A stretch of 64,000 nucleotides of DNA from Zingiber officinale (taxonomy: Eukaryota > Streptophyta > Magnoliopsida > Zingiberales > Zingiberaceae). Positions 46,452-59,065 of this stretch are shown one piece after another. The notes under the pieces are model-generated. The model made no database searches, was not told the origin of the DNA, and worked only from the letters and a program-made list of their open reading frames with translations. The DNA lies in contig NC_055996.1 in assembly GCF_018446385.1 (NCBI RefSeq), positions 15,177,317 to 15,241,316 on the forward strand, in the 5' to 3' direction. A program made the position numbers and the translations under genes. Every line of letters begins with the position of its first letter. Position 1 is the first letter of the stretch.

Positions 46452-47806
46452 AATAAAGTGCAATTTTTTAAAAGAAAATAAATAATAATAATAATAAGTA
46501 AATAAATAATCATACATCTTAAGAAACGGGATGGGATTCTCTGGTCCGCAAAGACTGGACCAGTCCTTGATCCAGCCTTTGCATTGGTAGGGAGCAATGT
46601 CCCCCCACCTGTTAACAGGTGGGGGTCATTGCCTCCTACCAATCTTCTTGTCCTGGTCTAGGAGCGGACCAGGACAAGGGGACCAGAGGATCCCATCCCT
46701 TAAGAAACTAGCCAGGTCAAAGCTAACTATTCTCTAAAACTTGCAAATGGTTAGTCTGTGTAAAGAGTGAATGATCTAATGGGCATATCATAACCTACGT
46801 TTGACCATCTTAATTTAGCTGAGCATGAAGAGAACCTGATTTAGCCATGTTTCTCTGAATGCATCTCAAGATCGATGGCGGGTCAAGGTCGTGCCAGAAA
46901 ACTCTCACCTTCTATCGACTAAAGCCATGCAATGCAGCTCGGAGTTAGTGAAGCTGTAGGACAGGAAATAAATAGGTGAGTATATATTTTTCATTGGAAC
47001 CAAATCAGTAAGAATAATGGTATCAAGACAAGAACCGAATGAAAGAGGATGAGTGTTGAATTTGCTGTGCAAGTGAAACTAGAGTCATGGAACCAACAAA
47101 TAGGCTGAGAACTTAGCAGAAAGTTTTGTGCATATATAAGCAACTAATGTAATATTGTGTTCGTGAGATGCTTATTGCTTAGGTTATCCAGTGTAGAGAT
47201 TAAGAGATTCTAATTCTTCGGGATTTTGGCATCGTCGAATGATATCTTGGATAATGGTAATAGATTGTACGCCACTTACATTAACTAGAAGACAATCAGT
47301 CTATTGACATCGTAACAAGGTACCATTTATTGGTTGGAAAAGCTTGCTGCAGTTTGTAATAATGACATAGTGTTCCTCTAGGAATCCCTAGAATTGCATA
47401 TAAACAGGGCAGAAAGCTTGAAAAGAACTAGCCCTGGTAGAGCAAAAAATTATTTCAACATTGTGGATGATTAGTTCAATTTTATTTAAAAAAACAACTA
47501 CTTTACCAAACAAAGTGAACAATACTTTCTGTTTTTTTCCATCTTGCTCACACAGCTTGCAAGCTATCAATTGGGGGGAAAAACAACAATTACAGAAAGG
47601 AAACTGCTTTTGGATCAAAAGAAATTAAATATAGTATCAAATATTAGATAATATCCAAGCTAACAACTAAGGCATCTAGGTATCAGACATAGTCTATTGG
47701 TAAATTCTGCTATTCATTTTAGTTTCATTTCAGTTTCGTTCAGTTGTTTGTGGATTGATAGGATTCTTAAGTTTACTGGAGCAAAAGCTGTGTGCGTATT
47801 TGGTAC
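46452..47806. repeat. Tandem duplication, right copy (unsplit)
   Basis: A 1355-bp copy of the unit with its MITE (46529-46699) and the unoccupied target site caaagctaactattctc at about 46719-46735, where the left copy holds the LARD. The remainder is noncoding by eye. Confidence 0.92.
46529..46699. mobile_element. Mutator-like MITE, right copy (171 bp)
   Basis: TIRs GGGATGGGATTCTCTGGTCC (left) and the reverse complement of GGGATGGGATCCTCTGGTCC (right), with the perfect 9-bp target duplication ttaagaaac (46520-46528, 46700-46708). It has the same flanks as the left copy, so it was present before the tandem duplication. Confidence 0.88.
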
Positions 47807-47932
47807 AAGTCATCACTAGTGCACAAAGGGCACTAGAGGTTTGAACGACAGTTTCAAATAATCAAAGGTAAAAAAGCAATTGTCAGCTAATTATTATTCT
47901 ATAAAAAGAAAAATATTCACTTGATAATTTAC

Positions 47933-48994
47933 CAGTTCATAAATTTCACTCCTCTAGGTGCAACTTCTTCATTAACTTCTCTGCCTTCTGCTTTCCACAA
48001 CTTCATCATAATCTACCTAAAAAAGAGCCATACTCAAATTTAATGCTACAAGAAAAAGAAAATAGGATGCCATTTGTTAAAGTTGCAACAATGAAAAATT
48101 AATAGTTTGTACTTACCAAAGAAAAATAAATTCAGGAACATGGGTCAACTCCCTGCAATTGTTGTGAATTTTACAACATAAGTAAACTGACTAAAATTAC
48201 TACTGATAAAAGCGGTGATTTATAAAAGTAAGATTCCTTAAAAATCATTATCAATAAGGATATCTACATTTGATGTTTCTTGGCTACTCTGACAAATTCT
48301 TGGCTAGTTAAGTGTTGAGATACTGAACAGTTCGTTAACTTGTACAGATCAATAACATTGAGTAAATGATTAAGAAATAAACTGAATTGCAACTAAGCAG
48401 CAGCAAAAGTATGTTCCAATTTGATGTTTGGTTGGACCAATAAATTGCAACTGATGCATGTCAGTATCACATGTCTAAATCCATGATCATGTTGATAAAT
48501 GAGAAAATGAACCAAATATGAGCATTATAATCCTAACAAAGAAAGAAAAAACAATGATCACTAGCAATGCTTGTGCGCCGTGAGACTGAAAAAAAAGTGA
48601 ACACTTATGGCAAAACGGTTAGGCAATAAGAAATTAAGAATACTGATGCAAATTGATTCTTAATAATTGACAAATATAAGCTAAACGAACTGTAAATCAC
48701 AAGGACATAGATGAATCATACCAGGCGGTCATATCAATGATCAATAGCTACGATCCAAAAAAACGAAAATGACAGCGTCCACAAAAAAAAAAAAATGCCC
48801 TACCAAACGATCACATAAATCATCTCCACGCCACAAGGAAAAAAACTGAGAAACCCAAATCTAAACAGTTTCAGGAAGAAAATGCAATGGATTAGATGGG
48901 CAATCGATCCGACAAAGAACATCAGATCCAGAAAAGTTACTCATTTTAGAGTACCTGAAAAGCCGGAGGTGTGACGGATGGAGAAGGAAGCCAT
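47933..48994 (-). other. Probable 5' end of an unidentified minus-strand gene
   Basis: On the minus strand a GC-rich, pyrimidine-rich leader (49110-48995) is followed by an ATG at 48994 and a short frame reading MASFSIRHTSGFS. It ends at a good donor (cag|gtactc, exon end 48955). Two more candidate exons with splice-like ends are visible: 48152-48117 (36 bases, cag|gga...ttg|gtaagt) and about 48016-47933 (one frame reads MMKLWKAEGREVNEEVAPRG). I could not make one continuous frame through all three. So the first exon is the best supported part, and the rest may be alternative exons or chance. The gene is not recognised; the open point is whether it continues into the duplicated block at 46452-47806. 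Confidence 0.35.
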
Positions 48995-49204
48995 CTAGAG
49001 GCGAGCGGAAACAGAGAACGAGGGGGGAGAAGGAGGAGGAGGCCGGAGATGGGTGGTGAGGAACGGCGAGGAAGCAGCCGTCGCAGTGGAGGGGAGGGCG
49101 GCCGCTTTATTTTTGTCGTCGAATTTATTAACTTGTCGAAGACGAGTTTATTTCTCTTTCTATTATTATTATTATTTAAATACAATAATATTGTTATAAT
49201 TTAA

Positions 49205-49757
49205 CAATAGAGAAAGAGAATTTAAGTGAGGATTGTCTTTATCTTTTATTTCTATCAAAACCCCATAGATAACAATGAAATCAAAATTAATCATCGATCA
49301 TAATACTCCCCTTAAAATGATTGAAGGAGAATTCAATTTTGCCTTCTTAAAACCTCACCAGTCAAACCCAATAAAAAAAAATCTAAACGAACGAAAAAAA
49401 AGTACAATAATTGATATTCCCTTGATTTCAATCATTAAAAAAATTTTAATTGATATATACATATGTTTTGTATCAATTTTTTAAATAATAAAATAAATAA
49501 TACTTTTATGAATAAATCAGCTATATTGTTATTAAAATAAATTTGTTAGACATCAATATTATCTTTCTTATAAAATTCATATGCATAGTAAAATTTTAAT
49601 AAAATATACTTTTTTTTCTATCTCCTTTAATACAACTTTCATTTAGTTGTGTCATATAAATAACATTATCTTTGAATATAATCGTCGGACTATTTTTAAT
49701 TATTATTAGTTCACATGATTCTTAAATATGTTACATCATAGATCTCAACCATATTTA
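49205..49757 (-). mobile_element. Degraded copia remnant, left part
   Basis: On the minus strand this AT-rich DNA reads as traces of a copia RNase H, with a CMTQLNESCIKGDRKK segment near 49640-49690 that is a known signature of that domain in plant copia polyproteins. It continues at 55905-56067 on the other side of the copia element at 49758-55899, which was inserted in it. It is old and has many breaks. Confidence 0.6.
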
Positions 49758-50921
49758 TGTTGAGACTTTTATGGCCAGTTAGAGAAGGTAAATAGTCAAT
49801 CATCCACTTTGATCACTTTCTACAACTTGTTAGTACGCAGCAAAAATACAAACAACACTAATAAGAAGAAAGCTAAACCCTAAAACAAAGACAAGACAAA
49901 CATCAAGCAAACCTTAACACGTTTATGTAACGTGATTCGAAGATAATTTACTCTTACTCCACGGGGTGTCCGTAAGGTGGGCAATCCCTGTGATCTTTGG
50001 GTGAATCAATCCCCGGAAAACCTTCAGCTAGCACCACCTCCTTGTGGGTGGAGAAACCTCGCCACAACCTTAATCACGTACACACAGATCGCACACAAGA
50101 GCTTGAAAGACTGCTAATAAGCGTTAACCACCTCTATTTCATCAACCATGGCCGACCACCCCGAGCTCTATTAAATAGAGCTCGGGAGAAAACACAAACT
50201 ATGTTTCCCGTCACTAGTCGATTGACCTCTATAAAAAGATCCGATCGTTACACATCAACGGATCGATACCAGTCAACTGTCATACTTACTAGTTGACTGG
50301 TCTTTATGGGCTAAGCGAATAGAAACATTCTGTTCGCTACTAGTCGACTAGTATTTCTGCCAATCGACTGTACTAGTTGACTGGTTAGCCTACAACCACA
50401 AATTTTGCATCCTTCTAAGTTGTTGGTTCTCAACCACCAGTCTACTGAGACACATACCAGTCGACTAGTAAACCCTAACTTAGGATTTTACCCCCAAGTA
50501 CAATCACTCATGCACTTATCCTTGTCCACACAACTCTCGACCTTACATTAAGGCTCCTCCATCAGTCTTGCGTCCCTTAGATGTCTCCCCATCCTTCATG
50601 CATTGCCTTCAGAAGCTTCCATCAGCCTTGTCCTTGTTATCGGGTCTTCCTATAACCTTGTCTTCTAGCCTTCTTTATCAGCCTTGCGTCCCTCACATGC
50701 TTCCCTATCCTTAACGCTTTGCCTTCAGAAGCTTCCTTCGGCTTCGGTCTTTATCCTTGCCAAGTCATATTTGGACTTACACCTTTGCCAAGATCACACT
50801 TGGATTTTCCTTGTTCTACCTATATCCTACATACTTACAATGCATATCAAATACCACAATAAACCTAACTTAAACCTTTGCCCAAATATCAAAACCTAGG
50901 ATCACATAGATTGCTCCAACA
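49758..50921 (-). repeat. 3' LTR of copia element C
   Basis: It matches 54686-55899. It contains a cluster of cagtcgactgg-type palindromes (about 50205-50470), the 'ccgtaaggtgg' block shared with family 2, and the start (minus) tgttggagcaatctatgtg. Confidence 0.88.
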
Positions 50922-52066
50922 ATCTCCTCCTTTTTGATGTTTGACAATCTGTTTAAGTTAGGGAAACCATATAGCAATACATATGCAAATAAATATGCAA
51001 ATCAACTCCTGCATAAATAATGAAACCAAAATCCTTAGACTCCCCCTTGAACTAAGCTCCTCCTTGAGTTAGAATTTCTTGCAAAGGTATGTAGGTTTCC
51101 CACTTAAACTAAACACTTCTCCCCCTTTACCATATATTAAAAAGAGATCCAATAATATCCCAATTATTAGACTCTTTAATCTCTAATGACCATAATTATT
51201 ATGTATTAATCTCCTTTAAGATTACATACATATACATCATCCTTTTGGTCATTTTCTATTGATGAAAAATAGTTTTGGACTATATCAATCGACTGTCATA
51301 GGCCCCAGTCGACTGCCCTCATCGAAACAATCTCATAGAATTATTCTTTGTTTGATGAACAGTGTTACCAATCTTCTAGTAACTGTATCAGTCGACTGAT
51401 ATACTATTTCAGCCTCAAATAATATTTTGAACCCAACTTCAAAAATACACTAAAAAATCCATAAATCTTTTAAAATTCATAAATTTTATGGAGAGGTTTG
51501 TTTTACCAATGTCTACTATATTTATCACGGATCCCAAAATTGACACAAAACTCAAAACTATCTAAATGGTTCAATTAAATCTTGACCTAGAGTCCTAGTT
51601 TTGGCTTCCTCTTGATGTATCTGTCCATACTAAACCATAATGACCTCTAGCATTAGTTTATATGACATCTATATATCTAAAATAAATTTTCATGCAATAT
51701 GAACCTCATTTCATATTTTCATGCATGATACTCAATTCAATTATATCAATTCCTTGGATTTGAGACTTAAATCCGTCTCCAAACCACTTTGGCACATTTC
51801 ATGACCGATCTTGAATCTCAGGCATGGTCCACTTGAGATCCATTTACCATATGTCCCAAAAACTCTTTGAGCTCCCCTAGTGCTTTTAACCTTAGCTATC
51901 TCTCTAGATGACTTATCCACTATGGCTAGGCCACTTCAGTGCATCTCAGGTGACACTTGGCCTATAAACCTTACCTTCTTAACCTTAGACACTTTGTCTT
52001 TGGTTAATTTTTCCTTATTCTTAAATGACTTTCCCTTACCATTTTTTGACATCTCTTTGTTATAAT
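50922..52066 (-). other. Internal DNA of copia element C between 3' LTR and nested element
   Basis: AT-rich sequence after the polypurine tract, with further agtcgactg words (51290-51310, 51388-51400) and a lysine-rich frame on the minus strand (about 51936-52060) that continues the gag-like basic region seen right of the nested element. No pol domain is recognised. Confidence 0.5.
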
Positions 52067-53206
52067 TGTTGGTCCCTTTGGAGGCCGACAAGAGGAGAGG
52101 GGTGAATTGCCCTACAAAATAAAACAACCCTTTCTCGGATTTTCAACTAAATAATAGCACTTATAATTAAAATAAAAGAGACTAATAAAAAGCAAACAGA
52201 CACAAGGAAGTTACTTGGTTTGCAATCAAGAGATTGCTAATCCAAGGAAAATATAGCGCACTATCTGATGTCTCCCTTGGGCGGAGTAGCCTCTTACAGC
52301 GTTAACAGCACAGACAGAAAAGTAAAGCACAAAGAAAATGGATTACATGTGAATTAAATAAACTGTGCAGATCAATGTTATATTTATAGCACTGTTCGGA
52401 GCGCCCTGAAGGGTCCGGGCGCCCTGTGGGGGATAAATTTTATCCCCTAACGTTCAGATCGAGTCAAAACTCGATCTGGTCTGGGTCTTTCGCTCCGGCT
52501 CTATTAGCTTGGGTGATCTCTGCCATCCAGAATAGGGCTCACCTGAACCCAAGTTCCGGCCTTCTCCTCGAGCAGCCTTCCTCCCAGGCTTCTCGTCCCT
52601 CGAATGTCACGTACGTTCTTCTCATCCACCGGTGTACTCTTCCGCGGTCACCTCGTCCCTCGGACGCACCGAGCTCGTCAGCTTTCTCTCGTGACGTCCT
52701 TCTCGCTAGCCGCATCTTCCGCTCGACTTCCTGTGCTCCTAAGCTCCTGCACACTTACACACAAGGGTTAAAACAAACAGGATCTAACTTAACTTGTTTG
52801 ATCACATCAAAACACCTTGGGGTTCCAACAATCTCCTCCTTTTTGATGTGAGCAGCCCAAGTTAAGCTAGGGTAAAACAAACATAAAGTAAAAACAATTA
52901 AGTTTTGCAAATAAGTGCAAATATGATTTTTCAATGAAAGTATACCTCCCCCTAGACTTAACATACTTCTCCCCCTTTGATCACATAAAAATTGGGGTTC
53001 CTTAACAAGTCTAAAGTTAACTTGTAAAAAAAATTCTAAGTTAAAAGAAAATTTAATTTTGAAAGGTAAAAATAGATTGTTTGCAACGGAATTAGTAACT
53101 TTAAAAAAAAAAAAATTAAGTTAAATTTCTAAGTTAGAAACATATTTTCAACAGAAAAATAATTTTAAAAAAAAATTCTAAGGCAAAACACCTTGGGGTT
53201 CCAACA
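52067..53206 (-). mobile_element. Small LTR element (family 4) nested in copia element C, broken
   Basis: Flanked by the perfect 5-bp duplication ataat (52062-52066, 53207-53211). The left part (52067-52830) is a full LTR: minus strand starts TGTTGGAACCCCAAGGTG, and a polypurine tract (caaaaaggaggagat) lies next to it at 52831-52845. The right end repeats the first ~25 bases of that LTR (minus). No coding region is seen. Its LTR holds gggcgccc-like words near 52395-52430. It is a broken or non-autonomous copia-type element. Confidence 0.82.
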
Positions 53207-53885
53207 ATAATCGTATGTCACCCTAGCATATTTTTTCATGACCTTTGGATGACACTCCCTTGCCCTTGGTCACTTCTCCCTTACCAATGTCATGTGTCAT
53301 TCTAGCACTTAACCTCCTTTTAGCATTGGAGGGACCCACTTTGACACTTTTGGATCTCTGACCACCCAAACACATATCAAGTCCTCTAGGTCTAATAATG
53401 AACGTATCTAAGCCTTTCTCCATTTCCTCAAGCATTGTCTTCAATGCTTGATTTTTCAATTCTAGGGTTCTAACCCTAGAATCAACATGTCCACCTTGGA
53501 TATTCTTAGACCTATCCTTCTTAGGCATATGTCTTCCCTTCTTGGGATAAATACTTAGGTTTTTAACCACCTTTCTCTCCTTAGTCAAGGTGGATTGTTT
53601 CTTGCTAGGTTTATCATTTGAATATGATTTCCTAGGGTTATCAACAATGTTAACCCTATTCCTATCATTATACTTAAATCTATAATTATGAATGGGTACA
53701 TAATTTTTATTATTCCTAACAAGTACGAAGGAATTTGAAATTGGATTAAATTTTCAATTAGGGATTACCTTCCCTTTTACCTTTGGAGTTCCCTCCTTAA
53801 CTTGAGCTCCACTTCTTCTCTCATTTCTTCAAGTACGCCAATTTCTTGAGCTCTCCTCTCCTAGGGCACTTCGTGTGATAGTGGC

Positions 53886-54410
53886 CTAGCTCACCGCATG
53901 TAAAGCATATAATATGCTTCTTCTCCTTGCATTATCCCTACAACCCACGTTAGTCTTCAAAAGAACTTTACTGGGTTTAAAGTTTACCTCATTTACCTTT
54001 TTGAGCAATGGACACATACTCTTGTAGTATCCTATCTCATCACATTCAAAGCATTTGATGTGTGATTTCCCACTCTTTTCTGTAGTTGAAGTTGAGGGTT
54101 GAACTTCCAAAACTTCTTCTTCATTTGTCTTGGACTCTTCTTCCTCCCTTGAAGATGTGGACGGTTCTACTTCTTCCTCCTCTTCGGATGTTGAGCTCGT
54201 CTCCACATCCGATTGGTCATTCTCCTCCTCTTTGACCAATGAGCCCTTCTCCTTGGACTCCTTCACTTCTTGTTCTTGTGTAGGGTTTTCATGAAGAGCA
54301 ATTACTTTGTTCCATAGTTCATGAGCATACTTGTACTCACCTACATGTGACACAATATTACGAGGTAATAATTTCAACACAATTCTAATTACCTCATTAT
54401 CCATCTCCAA
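53886..54410 (-). pseudogene. Copia gag remnant of element C
   Basis: The minus-strand frame has LLPRNIVSHVGEYKYAHELW and IALHENPTQEQEVKE, typical of the copia gag (UBN2-type) region. A long Glu/Ser linker follows, then the zinc knuckle CFECDEIGYYKSMC. A basic region follows on the far side (53223-53588). It is part of a fossil element and not a host gene. Confidence 0.75.
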
Positions 54411-54685
54411 TTACTCTCTTTGCTCTTTAGTCCAATACTAAGGCCAGAGACGCTCCCCCTTCTTATCCATTAGAACTTCGAAGGGAACTTCTAACATGGT
54501 TTAATAGTCCTAATCCATTTGGAACCAAGTCTCTAACTGCTTTCTCCAATACTCAAAATCATTTTGATCGTATGGGGGTGGGATTCGAATATCCCATCCC
54601 AATGGTCTTTCCAATTCTATCTTCCTCTAGCGCTTTGCTCCCTCGGCGATTAGTCCAACGAAAGCGGCCAAGCTCTGTTACCAAT

Positions 54686-55899
54686 TGTTGTGACCTTTAT
54701 GCTCGGCTATAGGGGGTGAATAGTCGATTACCCACTCTGATCGCTTCCTACAACTTGTTAGTACGCAGCGGAAATAGAAATAACACTAATAATAAGAAAG
54801 CTAAGCCCTAAAACAAAGATTAGATAAACACCAAGCAAACCTTAACATGTTTATGTAACGTGGTTCAAACATAACTTACTCCTACTCCATGGCGTGCCAG
54901 TAAGGTGGATGATCCCTGTGATCCTTCGGTGGATCAATTCTCAAAAAACCTCTGGTTAGCACAATTTCCTTGTGGGTGGAGAAATCTCACCACAACCTTG
55001 ATCACGTACACACAGATCACACACAAGAGCTTAGAAGACTACCAATAGAGGTTAACCACCTCTATTTCGTCAACTATGGCCGACTACCCCGAGCTTTATT
55101 AAATAAACCTCGGGAGAAAACACGAGCTATGTTTCCCGCCACCAGTCTATTGGTAAAGTCACTAGTTGACTGACCTCTATAAAAAATTTGATCGTTACAC
55201 ACCAACGGCTTGATATCAGCCGACTGCCATACTTACCAGTCGACTAATCTTCATGGGCTAAGTGAACAAAAATATTTTGTTCACTACTAGTCAACTGGTA
55301 CTTCTGCCAGTTGACTACATCATTCGACTGGTACTTCTGCTAGTCAACTAGTAACTCTACAACCATAAATTATGCATCCTTTTGAGTTATTGTTCTCAAC
55401 CACTAGTCAACTAAGACACATACCAGTCGACTGGTAAACCCTAACTTAGGATTTTACCCATGAGTACAATCACTTATGCACTTGTCCTTGCCCACACAAC
55501 TCTTGACCTTACCTTCAAGCCTCCTCCATAAGTCTTGCATCCCTCAGATGTCTTCCTATCCTTCACGCCTTGCTTTCAGAAGCTTTCATCGGCCTTGTCC
55601 TTATTATCGGGTATTCCCATGGCCTTGCCTTTTAGCCTCCTCCATCAGCCTTACATCCCTCGGATGTTTCTCCATCCTTCATGCCTTGCCTTCAAGAGCT
55701 TCCTTCGGTGTTGGTCTTTATCCTTGTCAAGCCATACTTGAACTTACACCTTTTCCAAGATCACACTTGGACTTTCCTCATTGTACCTGCATCCTGCATA
55801 CTTACAATATATATCAAATACAACAATAAATGTAACTAAAATTTTTATCCAAAAATCAAAAACCTAGGATCACATAGATAATGATAGATTACTCCAACA
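54686..55899 (-). repeat. 5' LTR of copia element C
   Basis: It ends (minus) just before the tRNA-Met-type primer site and pairs with 49758-50921. A second cluster of agtcgactg palindromes lies at about 55140-55440. Confidence 0.88.
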
Positions 55900-55904
55900 A
55901 TTTA

Positions 55905-56067
55905 TTCTCGACTTTTCTTCATGTATTGTAATAATCTTAGAGTGATTTGATAATGTCACTATTAAAGTTTGTTTGTTGACTTTCATGATTTAGCAGTGTC
56001 TCCTCGTGTAAACAGATAACCTGTTTGAGATTTAACTTTATGTGGATATAAAAGATAACATGCATCT
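55905..56067 (-). mobile_element. Degraded copia remnant, right part
   Basis: AT-rich minus-strand remnant that continues the piece at 49205-49757 across the inserted copia element C. The right edge is set by the LTR start of gypsy element 2 at 56068. Old and broken. Confidence 0.5.
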
Positions 56068-58918
56068 TGATGCGGTGATTAGGCAGGGCCCCACCCTGCC
56101 GCCACGTGATGGTCAAAGTCAAGATGGTCAACGGATGGGAGATCGGGTGGCCGATCCGGCGAGTTACACGTCGATCGAGAGGTTAAGCACCGACCCATCA
56201 TTTTGGGCACAGGGAGTAATCAGACCGACACTCAAGGGATGTGTAGAAGCCGAGCCGAGTGGCTATCTCGCTCGGCCCGATGGCGGATGACACTGACAGA
56301 GGACTTTCAACCGAGCGGCTCTCCCACTCGGCACGACAGTGGACTTTCAGCCGAGCGGTTGTCCCACTCGGCATGACAGCAGATAACGCAGGGATATCAG
56401 AATTCTGGCCAAGTGGTCATTCCGCTCGGCCAAGCAACAGACACATCGAGATATCTTTCGACATCCTTTTGGGAGCTAGTGCCGCTAACAGGCGGCATGG
56501 TCAGACAGAGGATCGTACGGTGGAAATTTTCACTGTCACTTCAGAGATATGCTCGGCCCGTTAAGGTGCTGTGTTAGGGACACTTTACTGACATGTTTCT
56601 TCAGGGAAAGCTTGGGATAACGTGCCCACTTTAAGAAGCGTGCACACACGCTATAGGAGCCCTATATAAAGGGGAGTCCAGGCATCGACGGAGGCCTAGG
56701 CTACATCGTCACCGAGTGGGGCATCGAAGCCAATCCCAGCAAGGTCCACGCTTTGTAGAACATGCCTTCGTCTCGGAATTTGAAGGAAGCTCAGAGGCTG
56801 ACCGGTCAGATCACGGCGTTGTCCCGGTTCATATCCAAGTCATCCGATCGAAGTCTGCCATTTTACAAGATACTGTTAGAGTGTATACTAAAAGTTTAGC
56901 TTTTGTAAACATTTATTTTTGAAATAAAAGAATCACATTGGTCAAATGTCTACATTTATTTGTTAAGTGTAGTTGTTCAATTAATTTATATTGTACATAA
57001 CATGGTGTGTGATGTCACACACAGAAAATCATGTTATCAGTTCTTTATAAATTATAAACAGTTACTCACGACTAAGATGGAAAGGAACAAATCATTGGAA
57101 TAGTCGTAGTGTAATTAGGTATTATTTATCTTGACTAATAAATTACACTAGTACACTCTAAGTGTATTGAGTAGGACCATTTTAGGTAAGTTCTTTTTAT
57201 ACTTACTTAATAAAAGAACAAGACCTTAGTTATTATGGAAGTGTGTGCTCTTAATCCTAATATAATAACAAGCACATATATTTAGTATTTATTTCTTTGA
57301 CTTATCAAAGGGTGAGATTTAGCTCGATAAATCAATAGGCTCGATAAGTTGGGAAATGATATTACTTATAGTGTGTGTTGTTGATTATAGAAGGAAACTG
57401 TGTCCTAGTCATCTAGGTTGAGAATGTCCCCAAGAGGAGCTCATAAGGATTGTCATGTTAAACCCTGCAGGTGGACTTAGTCCGACATGACAATGAGATT
57501 GAGTGGTACTACTCTTGGACTAAGACATTAATTAAAATGAGTTGTCAGTAACTCAATTAATTAGTGGACATTCGATATCTTAAACACAAGGAGACGAACA
57601 CACTCATGATGAGAAGGAGCCCATAATGTAATTTGGGTTTGGTGCGGTAATGCAATAATAACTCTCTAGTGGAATGAGTTATTGTTGATGAACTTGAGTT
57701 GTGTGTTCAGGGCGAACACAGGATACTCAAATTCGTCGGGAGGCCAAAACCAATTTCTCCTCTAGGTCTCTGTCATAGCCTCATTAATGTCTCAAGTCCA
57801 CTTATAAAAAGCTCTTCTTGGTGTCCAAGAGGGGGCCGACCCATGGCTTGGTAACCAAGCCATAGTGGTCAGACAATTCCTTCTCAAAGGGGCATGCCCT
57901 TTGCATGGTGTTCAAGCAAAGAGGGGTCATCCATAATAATTCATAATAGGAGGGGCGTTTTAAAATTTTAAAATATTCTCTTTGTAGATATCTACAAGTT
58001 TTAAAAGAGAGATTTTAAAATTTAAAACTTTCCTTATTTGAATTAGGCCACATAGTTTAAAAGCTTTAAAACTTTCCTTTTTTAACCATCCTCATGGTTT
58101 TTAGAAAAAAGGAAGAGAAGTTTTAAATTTGAAACTTTCTATTTTTGTAACCATGTTAAAAAAGGAAATTTTAGAAGAGAAGTTTTAAATTTTAAAACTT
58201 GGTTTTAATTTTTTAAAAAATTTTCCTTTTTTAACATCCACTTTAGGAAATTAAAAGAAAGCTTGTAAAATTTTATAAGAGCTTTCCTTCTTTGCTCATA
58301 AAATTTTTACAAGAATTATTTTCTTCCTTTTAAGGGGTCAGCTACCCTTGCTTGGTGCCCAAGCAAGGGGCCAGCAAATCAAATCAATGATTGATTCAAT
58401 CAATGATTGAATTAATCAAGAGAAAGGAAAAGGAAAAATAAAAGGGGAAAAGGAAAAACAAGAGGAAGATTTTAATTTTTGTAAAAAGTCTTTCCTTATT
58501 TGTCTTGAGCAAGTAATATAAAAGAAGGGGAGGGGAGACCTCATATATTATCAATTCTTATTCTCTTGTTGAGCTCTCTATTGTGGTCGACCCTCTCTCC
58601 CTTCCCTTTCCCCTTGCTCTCTTTGGTTCCTTGGTAGTGGTGGTCGCCGGATTTTAGAGAAGGAGGTGTTGGTGCAACCTTAGGTCAAGGTTGACCTGGT
58701 TGACCTGACTCGAGTTGACCTGACTCGAGTTGTATTTTGATGTTTGACTTAGGAAGATTGTTGGTGCAACCTTAGGTCAAGGTTGACCTAGTTGAGTTGT
58801 ATTTTGATGTTTGACACTCGTGGAAGAGTTGTATTCTTGATATGGGACAAGAATAGATGTTTGGGAGATTATTGGTGCAACCGTAGGTCAAGGTTGACCT
58901 GGTTGACCTGATTCGGGA

Positions 58919-59065
58919 AAAGTCCAAGTATGGAGACTTGGCACGGGAAAAGTCCAAGCAGGGAGCTTGGCACGCGAAAAGTCCAAGTATGGAGACTTGG
59001 CACGGGAAAAGTCCAAGTATGGAGACTTGGCACTGAAAAGTCCAAGTATGGAGACTTGGCACGGA
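58919..59065 (+). repeat. Tandem repeat of about 28 bases in the solo LTR
   Basis: About five copies of gaaaagtccaagtatggaga followed by cttggcac. The sister LTR at 11340-13111 has only one copy of the unit (about 12905-12935), so the array grew in this lineage. Confidence 0.85.

Larger units (their letters stand above)
49758..55899 (-). mobile_element. Ty1/copia element C (family 3), minus orientation, broken, with nested element
   Basis: Flanked by the perfect 5-bp target duplication attta (49753-49757, 55900-55904). LTRs: 3' LTR 49758-50921 (1164 bp) and 5' LTR 54686-55899 (1214 bp), ends TGTTG...CCAACA. Just inside the 5' LTR (minus strand) is ttggtaacagagctt (54670-54685), close to the initiator tRNA-Met primer site tggtatcagagc. 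A gag remnant follows, with an acidic linker and a zinc knuckle CFECDEIGYYKSMC (about 54000-54050). A polypurine-type caaaaaggaggagat (50922-50936) precedes the 3' LTR. Protease, integrase and RT are not recognised. A smaller LTR element (52067-53206) is nested within. The element is broken, with several breaks. Confidence 0.88.

Noticed and set aside
52426-52851. 141-aa plus-strand frame
   Set aside because: Inside a copia-type LTR on the opposite strand; no domain, Ser/Pro composition from the LTR sequence.
54670-54685. Possible tRNA gene fragment
   Set aside because: It is the primer-binding site of copia element C, complementary to the tRNA-Met 3' end, and not a tRNA gene.
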